Shown piece after piece: positions 55,571-64,000 of a stretch of 64,000 nucleotides of DNA; positions within the stretch are counted from its first letter, which is position 1; every line of letters begins with the position of its first letter. The notes under the pieces are model-generated. The model saw only the letters and a list, made by a program, of their open reading frames with translations, had not been told where the DNA came from and searched no databases. Origin of the DNA: Pleionea sediminis (lineage in GTDB: Bacteria > Pseudomonadota > Gammaproteobacteria > Enterobacterales > Kangiellaceae); the NCBI RefSeq assembly GCF_007570825.1, contig NZ_SUNB01000006.1:1-64000 (forward strand). The letters are read 5' to 3'. Made by a program: the position numbers and the translations under genes.

Positions 55571-57487
55571 ATGACATCTCACGCCAGTTTTTTACTTTCT
55601 GAGCAAGGACCCTTTGCTGACAGTTTTTCGAATTATCGTGAACGAGCTTCGCAGCGTGCAATGGCGGAGTCGGTTGAGTCTGCATTGGCGAATCAAGAAT
55701 CGCTGCTGATAGAGGCTGGCACAGGTACCGGAAAGACATTTGCTTATTTAGTACCAGCGATTGAACTGGATGGTAAAACTGTCATCTCCACTGGAACACG
55801 TAACTTACAAGATCAATTGTTTTTCAAAGATCTTCCAATGGTGTTTAAAGTGTTGGGTAAGAGACGTAAAGTCGCGTTGCTAAAGGGACGCCAAAATTAC
55901 TTGTGCTTGCATCGTATGGATATGAATTTGGATGGCACGCAATTTACCATGCCCGATACTGGAGAAGAACTTGCCAAAATTCGGGAGTGGAGCCGTAAAA
56001 CACGCGACGGCGATTTGAGTCAGGCGCACTTTATTGCGGAAGATTCCAGTGCCATTCCTTTTGTTACCAGTACTGCGGATAACTGTTTAGGAAAAGATTG
56101 CCCCGCTTATGATGATTGTTTTGTCGCCAAAGCACGGCGGCACGCGATGGAAAGCGATATTGTCGTTATTAATCATCACTTATTAATGGCCGATTTAGCC
56201 TTGAAGGAAGATGGCTTTGGAGAGTTAGTTCCTCGCGCTGATGCTTACATTATTGATGAAGCTCATCAATTGCCTGACATTGCTTCGGTATTTTTTGGTC
56301 AGAATTTTTCCTCTCGCCAATTGCAAGATATAACGCGCGATTGTTTATTGGCTTATCACTCAGAGGCCAAGGATTGTCGCGGGTTAAAAGAGTATTCCGA
56401 AATTATCGACAAGCAAGTTGCTGATTTACGTTTATTACTGGGCGATGAAGTGCATCGTCAGTTTTGGAAAGAATACATTCAACAAGATGTTGTTCATGAA
56501 CAGTTTGGAGCATTAACTGATTCGATAGAAGCTCTTTGTGACTTATTAAAAGAGCAGGCGATACGCAGTCGTGATTTAGAAAACCTTTTTGAGCGAGCAG
56601 AAAGTTTATTTGAGAAAGCACAACTCTTTTTTAACAACGATGAAGAAAAAGATGTTCAGTGGATCGAAATTTATCGAAAAAGCTTTAACTTAAATACCAC
56701 ACCGCTCGATATTGCAGACAACTTTCAAAAGGCGACGGCACCTTACCGGCAAGCCAGCTGGGTTTTAACCTCAGCAACCTTAGCGGTGAATGAAAACTTT
56801 AGCCACTTTCAGCACAAGTTGGGATTAGGACAAGCAAAAACGGAAGTGTTTCCGTCACCGTTCGATTACTCGGAGCAGGCCCTGTTGTACTTACCTCGGT
56901 ATTTAGGTAATCCCTCATCGCCTGATTACACGCGACATTTTATTGAGGCGGCGTTACCCCAACTAAAAGCCTCTCGGGGACGAGCATTTTTACTGTTTAC
57001 CAGCCATAAAGCACTGCAAGATGCTGCTGAAATGCTTGAGAAACATCGCGAGTTTAATTTGTTTGTTCAAGGGCAAGCGAGTAAAACATACTTACTTGAA
57101 AAGTTTCGACAAACAGATAATAGTGTCTTATTAGGGACATTCAGTTTTTGGGAGGGTGTTGATGTTGCAGGAGATGCTTTGTCGTTTGTAGCAATTGATA
57201 AACTCCCATTTGCATCGCCGGGCGACCCTGTTAATCAAGCGAGAATTCACGCTTTAAAGCAAAAAGGGCGAGATGCATTTTTCTCGTTTCAATTGCCCGA
57301 TGCCATTATTAATTTAAAACAGGGCGCAGGAAGACTGATTCGAGATGTGGCCGACAAAGGTGTTCTAATGATTGGCGATCCTCGATTAGTTGGACGAACC
57401 TACGGGCAGCGTTTTTTAAACGATTTACCGCCTATGTTACCAACACGGAATTCAGAGCTCGTAAAGGAGTTTTTAGAAAACTTATGA
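55571..57487 (+). CDS. yoaA: DinG/YoaA-type Fe-S DNA helicase
   Basis: Superfamily 2 XPD-like 5'-3' helicase, 638 aa: QRAMAESVESAL, Walker A IEAGTGTGKT near residue 50, Fe-S Cys residues around residue 115 and CLGKDCPAYDDC near residue 178, the DEAH box IIDEAHQLPD near residue 228 and motif VI QGAGRLIRD near the C terminus. The length is nearer to E. coli YoaA than to DinG. It overlaps tsaB by 4 bp; the yoaA-tsaB pairing is the arrangement known from E. coli. Confidence 0.92.
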   Translation: MTSHASFLLSEQGPFADSFSNYRERASQRAMAESVESALANQESLLIEAGTGTGKTFAYLVPAIELDGKTVISTGTRNLQDQLFFKDLPMVFKVLGKRRKVALLKGRQNYLCLHRMDMNLDGTQFTMPDTGEELAKIREWSRKTRDGDLSQAHFIAEDSSAIPFVTSTADNCLGKDCPAYDDCFVAKARRHAMESDIVVINHHLLMADLALKEDGFGELVPRADAYIIDEAHQLPDIASVFFGQNFSSRQLQDITRDCLLAYHSEAKDCRGLKEYSEIIDKQVADLRLLLGDEVHRQFWKEYIQQDVVHEQFGALTDSIEALCDLLKEQAIRSRDLENLFERAESLFEKAQLFFNNDEEKDVQWIEIYRKSFNLNTTPLDIADNFQKATAPYRQASWVLTSATLAVNENFSHFQHKLGLGQAKTEVFPSPFDYSEQALLYLPRYLGNPSSPDYTRHFIEAALPQLKASRGRAFLLFTSHKALQDAAEMLEKHREFNLFVQGQASKTYLLEKFRQTDNSVLLGTFSFWEGVDVAGDALSFVAIDKLPFASPGDPVNQARIHALKQKGRDAFFSFQLPDAIINLKQGAGRLIRDVADKGVLMIGDPRLVGRTYGQRFLNDLPPMLPTRNSELVKEFLENL

Positions 57488-58203
57488 TTCGATTAGCAAT
57501 AGACACTTCGACTGAAGCATTCTCGGTGGCGGTTGAAAAAGATGGCGTCGTTGAACAAGAATTTGATCTTGCACCAAGAAAACACGGTGAACTCATGCTT
57601 CCGGCCATAAAGAGATTGTTGGCAAAAAGAGGTGTAAGTATCAATCAGGTTGAGCAAATTGTTTATGGTCGTGGCCCGGGAGCTTTTACTGGAATTCGAA
57701 TTGCTATATCCGCAGCCCAAGGATTAGCTTTGGGTGTAGGATGTTCACTCATTGGCATATCCAGCTTGCAAAACTTGGCATTGCAGGCTTTTGAAAACAC
57801 TTCAGCTAACTATGCTGTTGTCGCAATGGACGCGCGCATGGGAGAAGTGTATTTCGCTGTTTACAAACGAACCCTTAACGAGGCCAACCAATTGGTTCCT
57901 CAGTTAGTGGGGGAAGAACAAGTTATTAAGCCTGAAGAAGTTGAAGTCGTTAATATAGATGAATCGATCGTCGCAATTGGTAGCGCTTGGGACGTTTATG
58001 CCGACGTCTTAAGTCAGGCTTTAGGTTATAACTTTTCTTCTCCGTTAATAAATTATTATCCCGATGCGAAAGCGAACCTAACCTTGGCTCAACTGCCAGA
58101 ACATCATGCATCGGCTCATCGTCCTGAACAAGCTGTACCGAGTTATTTGCGTAATAACGTTGCAGAAAAATCGACGAAACCTTCTTTGATTAAACCAAAA
58201 TAG
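57484..58203 (+). CDS. tsaB: tRNA t6A synthesis protein TsaB
   Basis: Essential partner of TsaD in making threonylcarbamoyl-adenosine at tRNA position 37. The ASKHA fold opens with MIRLAIDTSTEAFSVAV. RKHGELMLPAIKRLL and VYGRGPGAFTGIRIAISAAQGLAL are the TsaB signatures. 239 aa. Translation is coupled to yoaA (ATGA overlap). Confidence 0.94.
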   Translation: MIRLAIDTSTEAFSVAVEKDGVVEQEFDLAPRKHGELMLPAIKRLLAKRGVSINQVEQIVYGRGPGAFTGIRIAISAAQGLALGVGCSLIGISSLQNLALQAFENTSANYAVVAMDARMGEVYFAVYKRTLNEANQLVPQLVGEEQVIKPEEVEVVNIDESIVAIGSAWDVYADVLSQALGYNFSSPLINYYPDAKANLTLAQLPEHHASAHRPEQAVPSYLRNNVAEKSTKPSLIKPK

Positions 58204-58338
58204 CTAATTGAGAAATGGCTATTGCTTTAGGTTATTTGCAATGCCGTTTATATGAAGAAGCAGTTGGGTGAAAAAGTAATCAATCTTGTCTATAATTGAT
58301 TATTCAGTCAGAGGTGATTTTATAGATGGGTGAGCATT

Positions 58339-58680
58339 ATGCCGATTGAAGTAAATGGCTTAAATCCTCTTGTTAACAATCAACTAAATACCGAGAATCG
58401 TCTCAATACACAGCAGCAACGTCAGCTGGAAAATGAACGTAATAACCAGCAAGCACAGCAGACTGAGCAGACGACTCGCGAACAGGACGATAGAGATACG
58501 CAAGCTCGAAGAGCCGAAGCGGTTCAGCAACTTGAGCAACAGCAAAATCGAGTTCGTCGAGACGACGATTCAGATCTTGGCTTTCAAGCCCGCCAAGCTG
58601 TGAATCGTTTTAATGAGATAGAGCAGCAAGATCAAAATCAGAATGCCTCTGAAATTCTTGGAATCGACGCATTTGCCTAA
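58339..58680 (+). CDS. Gln/Asn-rich small protein, function unknown
   Basis: 113 aa, mostly Gln, Asn, Arg and Glu (LNTQQQRQLENERNNQQAQQ), with a conserved-looking start (MPIEVNGLNPLVNNQL) and end (EILGIDAFA). Probably a long helix or coiled coil. No signal peptide. An in-frame GTG at 58330 is an alternative start; GAGGTGAT (58312-58319) fits it slightly better. I assign no function. Confidence 0.65.
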   Translation: MPIEVNGLNPLVNNQLNTENRLNTQQQRQLENERNNQQAQQTEQTTREQDDRDTQARRAEAVQQLEQQQNRVRRDDDSDLGFQARQAVNRFNEIEQQDQNQNASEILGIDAFA

Positions 58681-58895
58681 AATTTTTGTAATCACGAGAA
58701 TTACAATTAGACAATTTTGATTTGAATTTTCAAATCTTGTTTATGTTGTCTGAGTCAACCTTTCTACCTATTCTTCGTTTAAATTAACAAAGCCTTACCG
58801 TATCTTTGCCAAAAATGAGCGCAGAATGTGTTAAATTTGGCAATAATAAAAATAATTGAAAGAACTTTAAATTTATAAAGTCTAGGAGTTATGGG

Positions 58896-59462
58896 ATGAA
58901 ACACTTATTCGGATTCATTTTATTGATGGGTTTCCTGTCTGGCTGCAGTATGGTTCCGCACGAAATCAAAGGAGATTATACGCCAGTTACTCTCGAGCAA
59001 GCTCGTAAAGATCATCAGTCATCTAAAGTACGTTGGGGTGGTGTCATCGCAAAAGTGAGAAATCAAGAGCAAGAGTCGGTGATTGAAATTGTTGCAAAGC
59101 CTTTGAGTTCTAGCGCCCGCCCATTGAATGTGGATGCCAGTGGTGGTCGGTTTTTAGCCGTTATTCCCAACTTTGTTGAGCCAGTTGTTTACAAACAAGG
59201 TCGAGAAATTACGGTGGTAGGTACCTTGTCTGACATGGTTGAGGGCAAGATTGGTGAGATGAAGTATGATTTTCCCGTTGTTCGAGTGATAAGCCATCAT
59301 TTGTGGAAAAAGCGGCAGGAAGTTAAACAAGTGCATTACTGGGGAGCTTCGTTTTGGCCTGTTTTTCCTCATCGCTATTATTATCATCCTCATTGGCACT
59401 ACTACAAAGGTAAAAAGGTACCTAAGTCTGATACCAAGCCTGCGGTGAAGCCGAAAAAGTAA
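58896..59462 (+). CDS. Slp-family outer-membrane lipoprotein
   Basis: Signal peptide ends in the lipobox LSGC (MKHLFGFILLMGFLSGC). The 170-residue mature part matches Slp: VTLEQARKDHQSSKVRWGGVIAKV, VVGTLSDMVEGKIGEMKYDFPVV and a His/Tyr-rich end (HRYYYHPHWHYYKGKK). In E. coli Slp responds to starvation and acid. Monocistronic, with a terminator 35 nt downstream shared with the convergent bfr pair. Confidence 0.92.
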   Translation: MKHLFGFILLMGFLSGCSMVPHEIKGDYTPVTLEQARKDHQSSKVRWGGVIAKVRNQEQESVIEIVAKPLSSSARPLNVDASGGRFLAVIPNFVEPVVYKQGREITVVGTLSDMVEGKIGEMKYDFPVVRVISHHLWKKRQEVKQVHYWGASFWPVFPHRYYYHPHWHYYKGKKVPKSDTKPAVKPKK

Positions 59463-59494
59463 ATGATAATTGGAAATGAATATTGATTGACCAA

Positions 59495-59523
59495 TAAAAA
59501 AGGCGCTTAACGCGCCTTTTTTA
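59495..59523. terminator. Bidirectional terminator between slp-like and bfr genes
   Basis: AAAAAAGGCGC-TTAAC-GCGCCTTTTTTA: a GC stem with A- and T-tracts on both sides, between two convergent units. Confidence 0.88.
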
Positions 59524-59544
59524 TTTTACAGTCGCTGTGTGGAA

Positions 59545-60012
59545 TTACATTTGAGACTGCAAATAGTTTTCTAAGCCGATTTTGTCGATAAGACCTAATT
59601 GCATTTCGAGCCAGTAGGCGTGGTCAACTTCGGTGTCTTCTAAAAGTTGCTGTAAAATTTTACGAGTTTGAAAATCTTTTTCTTTTTCACACAGTTCAAT
59701 AGCATCTTTAAGTGCTTTATCGACATCGTATTCAATTTGTAAATCGCTTTTCAGCATTTCTGGAACTGTTTTGCCAATCTTAAGTGGCTCTCTGGTCACC
59801 ATATCGGGTGTACCTTCAAGAAACAGAATTCGTTCGATTAATGCCGAAGCATGGCCTTTCTCATCATCGAATTCGTGATCAATTCGCTCGAATAATTTGG
59901 TTAATCCCCAGTCATCATACATCCGAGAATGAATGAAATACTGGTCCATTGCTGTTAACTCAAGCGACAATAAACCGTTTAAGGTTTTTATAATGGAATC
60001 TTTACCTTTCAT
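59545..60012 (-). CDS. bfr: Bacterioferritin subunit with full ferroxidase site, no heme Met
   Basis: A 155-aa ferritin-like subunit. By alignment with E. coli Bfr, all six ferroxidase ligands are kept: E18, E51, H54, E94, E127 and H130. The heme-binding Met52 is replaced by Lys. It should oxidise iron for storage but not bind heme by itself. It is the second gene of a pair, 13 nt after a subunit with the opposite losses, so a heteropolymer is likely. RBS region before ATG 60012 is GGATATTC-rich and weak. Confidence 0.9.
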   Translation of the reverse strand: MKGKDSIIKTLNGLLSLELTAMDQYFIHSRMYDDWGLTKLFERIDHEFDDEKGHASALIERILFLEGTPDMVTREPLKIGKTVPEMLKSDLQIEYDVDKALKDAIELCEKEKDFQTRKILQQLLEDTEVDHAYWLEMQLGLIDKIGLENYLQSQM

Positions 60013-60025
60013 TAGCGAATATCCT

Positions 60026-60490
60026 TTAAACGTTCGATTGCAGGTAATTTTCCATACCTGTGTTATCGATCAAGTACTGTTGTGTTTCTAACCAATCGAC
60101 ATGATCTTCTTCGTATTTCAAGATATCTTCGAGTAAGTCACGGCTGACAAAATCACTTTTAGTTTCACAAAAAGCAATGGCTTCGCGTAATAGTTCGAGC
60201 TGTTCTTTTTGCAAAGTCATGTCGCATTGGAGCATTTCTTGTGTATGTTCACCGATTCGGACTTTGTCTAGTTTTTGTAAATTAGGTAATCCTTCCAAAA
60301 ACAAAATACGTTCTATTAAGTCATCCGCTTGTTTCATATCCTTGATTGATTTTTTATACACTTTCTCGTTTAATTTTTCCAAACCCCAATTTCGATACAT
60401 TCTGGCATGCAAAAAGTATTGGTTGATTGAGGTAAGTTCTACGGTAAGAACTTGATTTAAATAACCGATAACTTGTTTATCGCCTTTCAT
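60026..60490 (-). CDS. bfr: Bacterioferritin subunit with heme Met52, degenerate ferroxidase site
   Basis: A 154-aa subunit nearer to E. coli Bfr in the N terminus. Met52 is present, so it can bind inter-subunit heme. E18, E127 and H130 are kept, but E51 is Asp, H54 is Gln and E94 is Gln, so its ferroxidase site is damaged. It is the first gene of the pair, with GGGGTGA before the ATG, and a FNR-type box 60-70 nt upstream. It likely gives electron transfer to the core while its partner oxidises iron. Confidence 0.9.
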   Translation of the reverse strand: MKGDKQVIGYLNQVLTVELTSINQYFLHARMYRNWGLEKLNEKVYKKSIKDMKQADDLIERILFLEGLPNLQKLDKVRIGEHTQEMLQCDMTLQKEQLELLREAIAFCETKSDFVSRDLLEDILKYEEDHVDWLETQQYLIDNTGMENYLQSNV

Positions 60491-60548
60491 TGATCACCCC
60501 AAGTGATTCGATCGTAATGATAAATTAGGGATAAGGTTAAAGTAGGTT

Positions 60549-60562
60549 TTGATGCATGTCAA
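60549..60562. promoter_or_regulatory. FNR/ANR-type box upstream of the bfr pair
   Basis: TTGAT-GCAT-GTCAA fits the FNR consensus TTGAT-N4-ATCAA with a single change. It lies about 60 nt upstream of the first bfr start. On the minus strand the same bases contain TTGACA, which may be the -35 of the bfr promoter. Confidence 0.5.
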
Positions 60563-60671
60563 AGTAATTAGAAAGAAGTCTAATTGAATCATATTGCGTA
60601 TTATTCTTATTTGTGTTTAACCTATATCTGGGCATCAAAAATTGCCTTTTTCAGTGAATTCGCTCAAAAGA

Positions 60672-60953
60672 TTATTGATAATCGTCGGGTGTTTTCTCTT
60701 GTAGCATGTAGGCAAACGCAATGATTTTTGCGACGGCTAAATATAATTGTTCTGGGATCTCATCACCTAGCTCTAGCTGAGATAAGACATCCATAAGAAT
60801 CGGATCTTGATGAACAAAAACCTCATGCTCTTCTGCAATTCTGATAATTTCTTCCGCCAAGCTTCCTTGTCCCTTAGCGACAACTTTTGGGGCTGATTTT
60901 CCGTCATATTTTAATGCCGTGGCTTTGGCGTGAGTTTTCTTTTTATCGGTCAT
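60672..60953 (-). CDS. FlhB C-terminal-domain-like export switch protein
   Basis: A 93-residue stand-alone copy of the cytoplasmic tail of FlhB/YscU. ATALKYDGKSAPKVVAKGQG and EVFVHQDPILMDVLSQLELGDEIP match the C-terminal subdomain after the cleavage site; the NPTH site itself is absent. Known as FlhB2-like proteins, found next to fliK in many gammaproteobacteria. The ATG at 60953 lies 2 nt after the fliK stop; a TTG at 60959 would overlap it. Confidence 0.88.
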   Translation of the reverse strand: MTDKKKTHAKATALKYDGKSAPKVVAKGQGSLAEEIIRIAEEHEVFVHQDPILMDVLSQLELGDEIPEQLYLAVAKIIAFAYMLQEKTPDDYQ

Positions 60954-60955
60954 TT

Positions 60956-62632
60956 TCAAATTTTATAGTCAACAAGTGATTGCGGCTCTCGAGTTTCAAT
61001 TAGTTCTGGTGACTCTCCAATCGATGCTTCTGCTTTTTTCAATAGAATTCCGGCATCGATTAATTGCTTCTCCAGATCAGGCATATTTTCCAGAAGCAGG
61101 TTTTGTGTTTCTGGACGTTCAGCGACGAAGCGAACATTGAGTTGATTGTTTAACAATTCTGCAATAGCGTGAAATGCACCCAGAGATTCAAAGTCAAATC
61201 TGACAGTGACACGCCACTTTTTCTTGTCTTGATCATCTTCCGATGTTGAATCTTGCTCTAACATCATTTGTATACTGGTAAACTGTTTCTGATGAATGAG
61301 TGGAAGCTCAAATACCCACTGGGAGTTATCCGTTGGTACCAAGTTTTGAAATTGCGTCACTCGAGTTCGAGCGGAACTCTTCTCAATGTCTTGTGAAAGA
61401 AGTTTTAATTTTTCAGTGAGAGCAGAGCGATTAAAATCTTTGTTATTTAATTTACCAAAAGAATGAGGTTTAAATTTGAGTGCCTGTAAATAGTCATTCA
61501 AAGATAATTTAGATGAATTGTCTGTACTAAATTGCTGTGAAACACCCAACAGCAGTTGCACCGACTGAAAGAGTGATTTTATATCACCAAAAGGAGAGGT
61601 TGGTGATTGATTCGCTTGAGCTGGAGATGAAGGCATGTTTTGTGTTGGTTGAAATAACGAGTTGGCATGACGTTCTCGAAATACACCGGAATTTAAAAGT
61701 AGATCTTGCAGTTGCTTGCCAGATAGCGCTCGACCTTCTGGAATTGACTCGAGTTGACCTTTCAACTGTTGAATTGTAGATGGCATAACATTGAGTACTT
61801 TTGTCAATTCTTTAAATTGGCTTTGAATTGAGTTGAGTCCTTTGTCAATGGAATGCTGATTGATAAAGTCAGGTTTTAAAATTTTCACAATGTGATTGAT
61901 TTGTTCGGGAGTCAACTTGGGACGGTTTTTTATTATTGAACTGATTTCTAATTGATAATGTTTCATGACAGTCGTTGTTTTCGAGTTTTGCATCGATGGA
62001 ACGTCTGGCGCTACAGAGCCTTTTTGACTCGTGGAGCTTTGTATTGGTGATAAAGTAACTCGGTTAATGATCTCACGACTACCGCTAATTGAAGAAGCGA
62101 GGTCTTGGGAATTTAAACGTCCAGCTTTGGTTGCCGATAGTACTTCGCTGGCAATGGGGAGCTTTTTTTGAGTTGAGTCAGCTGTAAGATTTTCCCCAGG
62201 TTGTAACAGTGTCACGGCTTGCATAGATTTTTGAAAAGCAATGATGGGCTTAGGTTGTTGCAACCAAATTTCGAGTGCTTGAATAAGACGGGATAACGAT
62301 TGTGGTAGTTGCGACTGAGTCTGACTCCCATTGTTGAGCTGAAAAGAAATTCTGTTCTGTTCTAATTTGGGTGTTAATTGAAGAAAGAGTTGCTTTGACA
62401 AAGTTTTCAATTGAGATTGAAAGTCAGCATCATCGATTGGTAGTTTGAGACTTCCTACGGATTGCCCTTGGCGATTGGCCAAAGGTATTTGAATTTCCGG
62501 AGGCTGCGTTGTTGGTGAAAGCACTGTGTTGAGGGATTGACCGTTTAAAGACTGAAAAATGCGTTGAAGTTGAGTTACCGTCAACTCCGAGTTTGTTGTT
62601 GAATGAAATATTTGTGCGAGCAGATCTGCCAT
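60956..62632 (-). CDS. fliK: Flagellar hook-length control protein FliK-like
   Basis: 558 aa, rich in Gln and Ser in the long N-terminal region, which is typical of a molecular ruler. The C-terminal ~160 residues fit the Flg_hook domain (ELPLIHQKQFTSIQMMLE; WRVTVRFDFESLGAFHAIAELL; VRFVAERPETQNLLL). It measures hook length and switches export specificity with FlhB. ATG at 62632 is used; a TTG at 62644 adds four residues. It is paired with the FlhB-tail gene. No other flagellar gene is in the window. Confidence 0.85.
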   Translation of the reverse strand: MADLLAQIFHSTTNSELTVTQLQRIFQSLNGQSLNTVLSPTTQPPEIQIPLANRQGQSVGSLKLPIDDADFQSQLKTLSKQLFLQLTPKLEQNRISFQLNNGSQTQSQLPQSLSRLIQALEIWLQQPKPIIAFQKSMQAVTLLQPGENLTADSTQKKLPIASEVLSATKAGRLNSQDLASSISGSREIINRVTLSPIQSSTSQKGSVAPDVPSMQNSKTTTVMKHYQLEISSIIKNRPKLTPEQINHIVKILKPDFINQHSIDKGLNSIQSQFKELTKVLNVMPSTIQQLKGQLESIPEGRALSGKQLQDLLLNSGVFRERHANSLFQPTQNMPSSPAQANQSPTSPFGDIKSLFQSVQLLLGVSQQFSTDNSSKLSLNDYLQALKFKPHSFGKLNNKDFNRSALTEKLKLLSQDIEKSSARTRVTQFQNLVPTDNSQWVFELPLIHQKQFTSIQMMLEQDSTSEDDQDKKKWRVTVRFDFESLGAFHAIAELLNNQLNVRFVAERPETQNLLLENMPDLEKQLIDAGILLKKAEASIGESPELIETREPQSLVDYKI

Positions 62633-62719
62633 AACATGAGTCAAATCAATAGATATCTATAGGTCATTGTATTAGTATAGCCCGCCAGACTGGCATCGAA
62701 AGGGTGACCTAAAACCTTC

Positions 62720-63358
62720 ATGTATCAAGACTTTTCCATAGAAAGTGAACAATTGGCTTTAATTCGTGGCGAGCGGTTACTGTTTAAGCAGTGTAGCTTT
62801 AGCATGAAGAATGGTCAGGTGTTACAGATACGTGGTCCCAACGGTGCAGGAAAAACCAGTTTGCTACGTGTTTTGTGCGGAATAATGGAACCGGATCAAG
62901 GCGACGTTTTATGGTGCGGAAAATCCCTGAGAAAAATGCGTGAATCCTTTGGCGCAAATGTCTTGTATCTTGGCCATCAAATTGGTGTGAAGCGTAATAT
63001 GACGGTTCGAGAGAATTTATTGTTCTACTCAAATTTACGCCAAGCCAAACCTTTAACGACGATTGAGGAAGCGATTCAAGCAGTTGGCTTAACGGGCTAT
63101 GAGGATGAGCTAGCGGCTCATTTGTCGCAAGGACAAACACGGCGTGTTAGTTTGGCGCGCTTGTTGACGGAACCCTCCGCTCTTTGGATTCTCGATGAAC
63201 CTTTTGTCGCTTTGGACGTCGAAGGGCAAGGTTGGTTAGCGCATCTTTTCGAACAGCACCTCGCCAAGCGAGGCAGCGTTATTTTCACATCGCACCAATC
63301 AATTGATTTGAACGTAAAAGTAAATACTCTTGAAGTGAGTGGTGGAAGTCATGCTTAG
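62720..63358 (+). CDS. ccmA: Cytochrome c maturation ABC transporter ATPase
   Basis: The ATPase of the CcmAB(CD) complex that releases holo-CcmE during cytochrome c maturation. Walker A GPNGAGKTSLL near residue 40, signature LSQGQTRRVSLARLL near residue 135 and Walker B LWILDEPFVALD near residue 155, then FTSHQ. 212 aa, short as in CcmA. It overlaps ccmB by 8 bp and is divergent from fliK. Confidence 0.95.
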   Translation: MYQDFSIESEQLALIRGERLLFKQCSFSMKNGQVLQIRGPNGAGKTSLLRVLCGIMEPDQGDVLWCGKSLRKMRESFGANVLYLGHQIGVKRNMTVRENLLFYSNLRQAKPLTTIEEAIQAVGLTGYEDELAAHLSQGQTRRVSLARLLTEPSALWILDEPFVALDVEGQGWLAHLFEQHLAKRGSVIFTSHQSIDLNVKVNTLEVSGGSHA

Positions 63359-64000
63359 GGTATTGGTTGGTCGTGAAATAAAGCTGGTGTTTCGACGCAA
63401 GTCTGAAATCCTGAATCCATTGTTCTTTTTTCTTATTGTGACCAGTTTATTCCCTTTTGGGATTTCGCCGGAGCCAAGCGTACTTGGGCTGTTGGCTCCT
63501 GGAGTCATTTGGGTTTGTGCATTGCTCGCCTTATTATTATCTGTTGACGCACTCTACCGCGAAGATTTTGACGATGGTAGTTTGGTGCAAATGGTGATGA
63601 GTGGCGTTTCGCCAGCTTCGATTGTTTTTGCTAAAGCCATTACTAACTGGTTGGTCACTGGCTTGCCGCTAATACTGCTGTCTCCGCTCTTGGGAGTTAT
63701 GTTGAACCTGGATAATGATGCATTTGGTGCCATGGTTGTTTCATTATTACTCGGAACGCCCAGTATGTGCTTAATCGCGGCAATTGGGATGAGTTTGACA
63801 ATTGGCCTGCGCAGAGGTGGTATACTCTTGTCGCTGCTGGTACTCCCGCTTTATATTCCAATTTTAATATTTGGCGCCATGGCTGTGAACGCAGCAACAG
63901 TGGGCCAGGAGTTTGTTGGTCAATTGGCTTTGTTGGGTGCGGGCTTGGCCTTCACGGCATCGCTAGCACCATGGGCTGCAGGGGCGGCATTAAGAGTTTC
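63351..64000 (+). CDS. ccmB: Heme exporter membrane protein CcmB (cut by window end)
   Basis: Inner-membrane permease of the Ccm ABC complex. The 216 residues visible show six apolar helices (LGLLAPGVIWVCALLALLLSVDAL; WLVTGLPLILLSPLLGVML; LVLPLYIPILIFGAMAV) and the typical VGREIKLVFRRKSEILNPLFFFL start. Full length in E. coli is 220 aa, so only the last few residues are missing. ATG at 63351 lies inside the end of ccmA. Confidence 0.95.
   Translation, partial: MLRVLVGREIKLVFRRKSEILNPLFFFLIVTSLFPFGISPEPSVLGLLAPGVIWVCALLALLLSVDALYREDFDDGSLVQMVMSGVSPASIVFAKAITNWLVTGLPLILLSPLLGVMLNLDNDAFGAMVVSLLLGTPSMCLIAAIGMSLTIGLRRGGILLSLLVLPLYIPILIFGAMAVNAATVGQEFVGQLALLGAGLAFTASLAPWAAGAALRV

Overview
The window is a chromosomal stretch of a gammaproteobacterium. 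The signs are class-typical protein families, an E. coli-like ilv attenuation leader, a classical Fur-type promoter, and a FliK/FlhB-tail/ccm gene neighbourhood. The DNA is moderately AT-rich. A marine Kangiella/Aliikangiella-like lineage is my guess from the gene mix; it is inference and not demonstrated. There is no CRISPR array, no tRNA gene, no insertion sequence and no prophage that I can see. Most of the window is ordinary core genome.

Region by region. 1-100: 3' end of a 5S rRNA and its terminator, the tail of an rrn operon. 190-7150: pheA, then a histidine-utilisation locus (hutH, hutU, hutC leftward; a fused hutG rightward) with two HutC-like palindromes. A promoter-hairpin-terminator unit lies between hutH and pheA. 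7220-9107: an HD-GYP phosphodiesterase and an orphan protein. 9388-15676: a FabG-like reductase, then a tight five-gene leftward operon: AurF-like diiron oxygenase, acyl carrier protein, thioester reductase fused to an alpha/beta hydrolase, amino-acid adenylation enzyme, HIT protein. This looks like a small carrier-protein-based pathway for a modified amino-acid product and is the most novel part of the window. 15940-22673: a metallopeptidase lipoprotein, a TudS-like/DUF1722 protein, a TerB-like protein, a Kef-type antiporter and a GlyGly-CTERM surface protein. 22960-29731: leader peptide and attenuator followed by ilvG-ilvM-cimA-ilvE-ilvD, a branched-chain amino-acid operon that carries citramalate synthase.

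29896-33629: membrane and outer-membrane proteins. 33703-37812: an MBL-fold hydrolase and a cyclic-di-GMP set (HD-GYP, REC-CheC, PAS-GGDEF). 37927-41188: ppnN and an M1 aminopeptidase. 41189-41931: a gene-free stretch with a minus-strand terminator, a DnaA-box-like site and a 12-copy perfect 13-bp tandem repeat just upstream of a small DUF4124 gene. 42600-45766: a TonB-dependent receptor and a PF10118 protein. 46040-48312: an iron/oxidative-stress group (sodB, grxD, bfd with Fur box, 2-Cys peroxiredoxin). 48411-54468: envelope proteins, a divergent Lon protease and a four-gene ECF sigma operon.

54638-59462: two uncharacterised genes, a DinG/YoaA helicase, tsaB, a Gln-rich protein and a Slp lipoprotein. 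59545-60490: two bacterioferritin subunits with complementary active-site losses, under a candidate FNR box. 60672-64000: a FlhB-tail protein, FliK, then ccmA and ccmB (cut by the window end).

Functionally the window links nitrogen and amino-acid metabolism (hut, pheA, ilv), c-di-GMP signalling, iron and peroxide handling, and a small specialised-metabolite locus.
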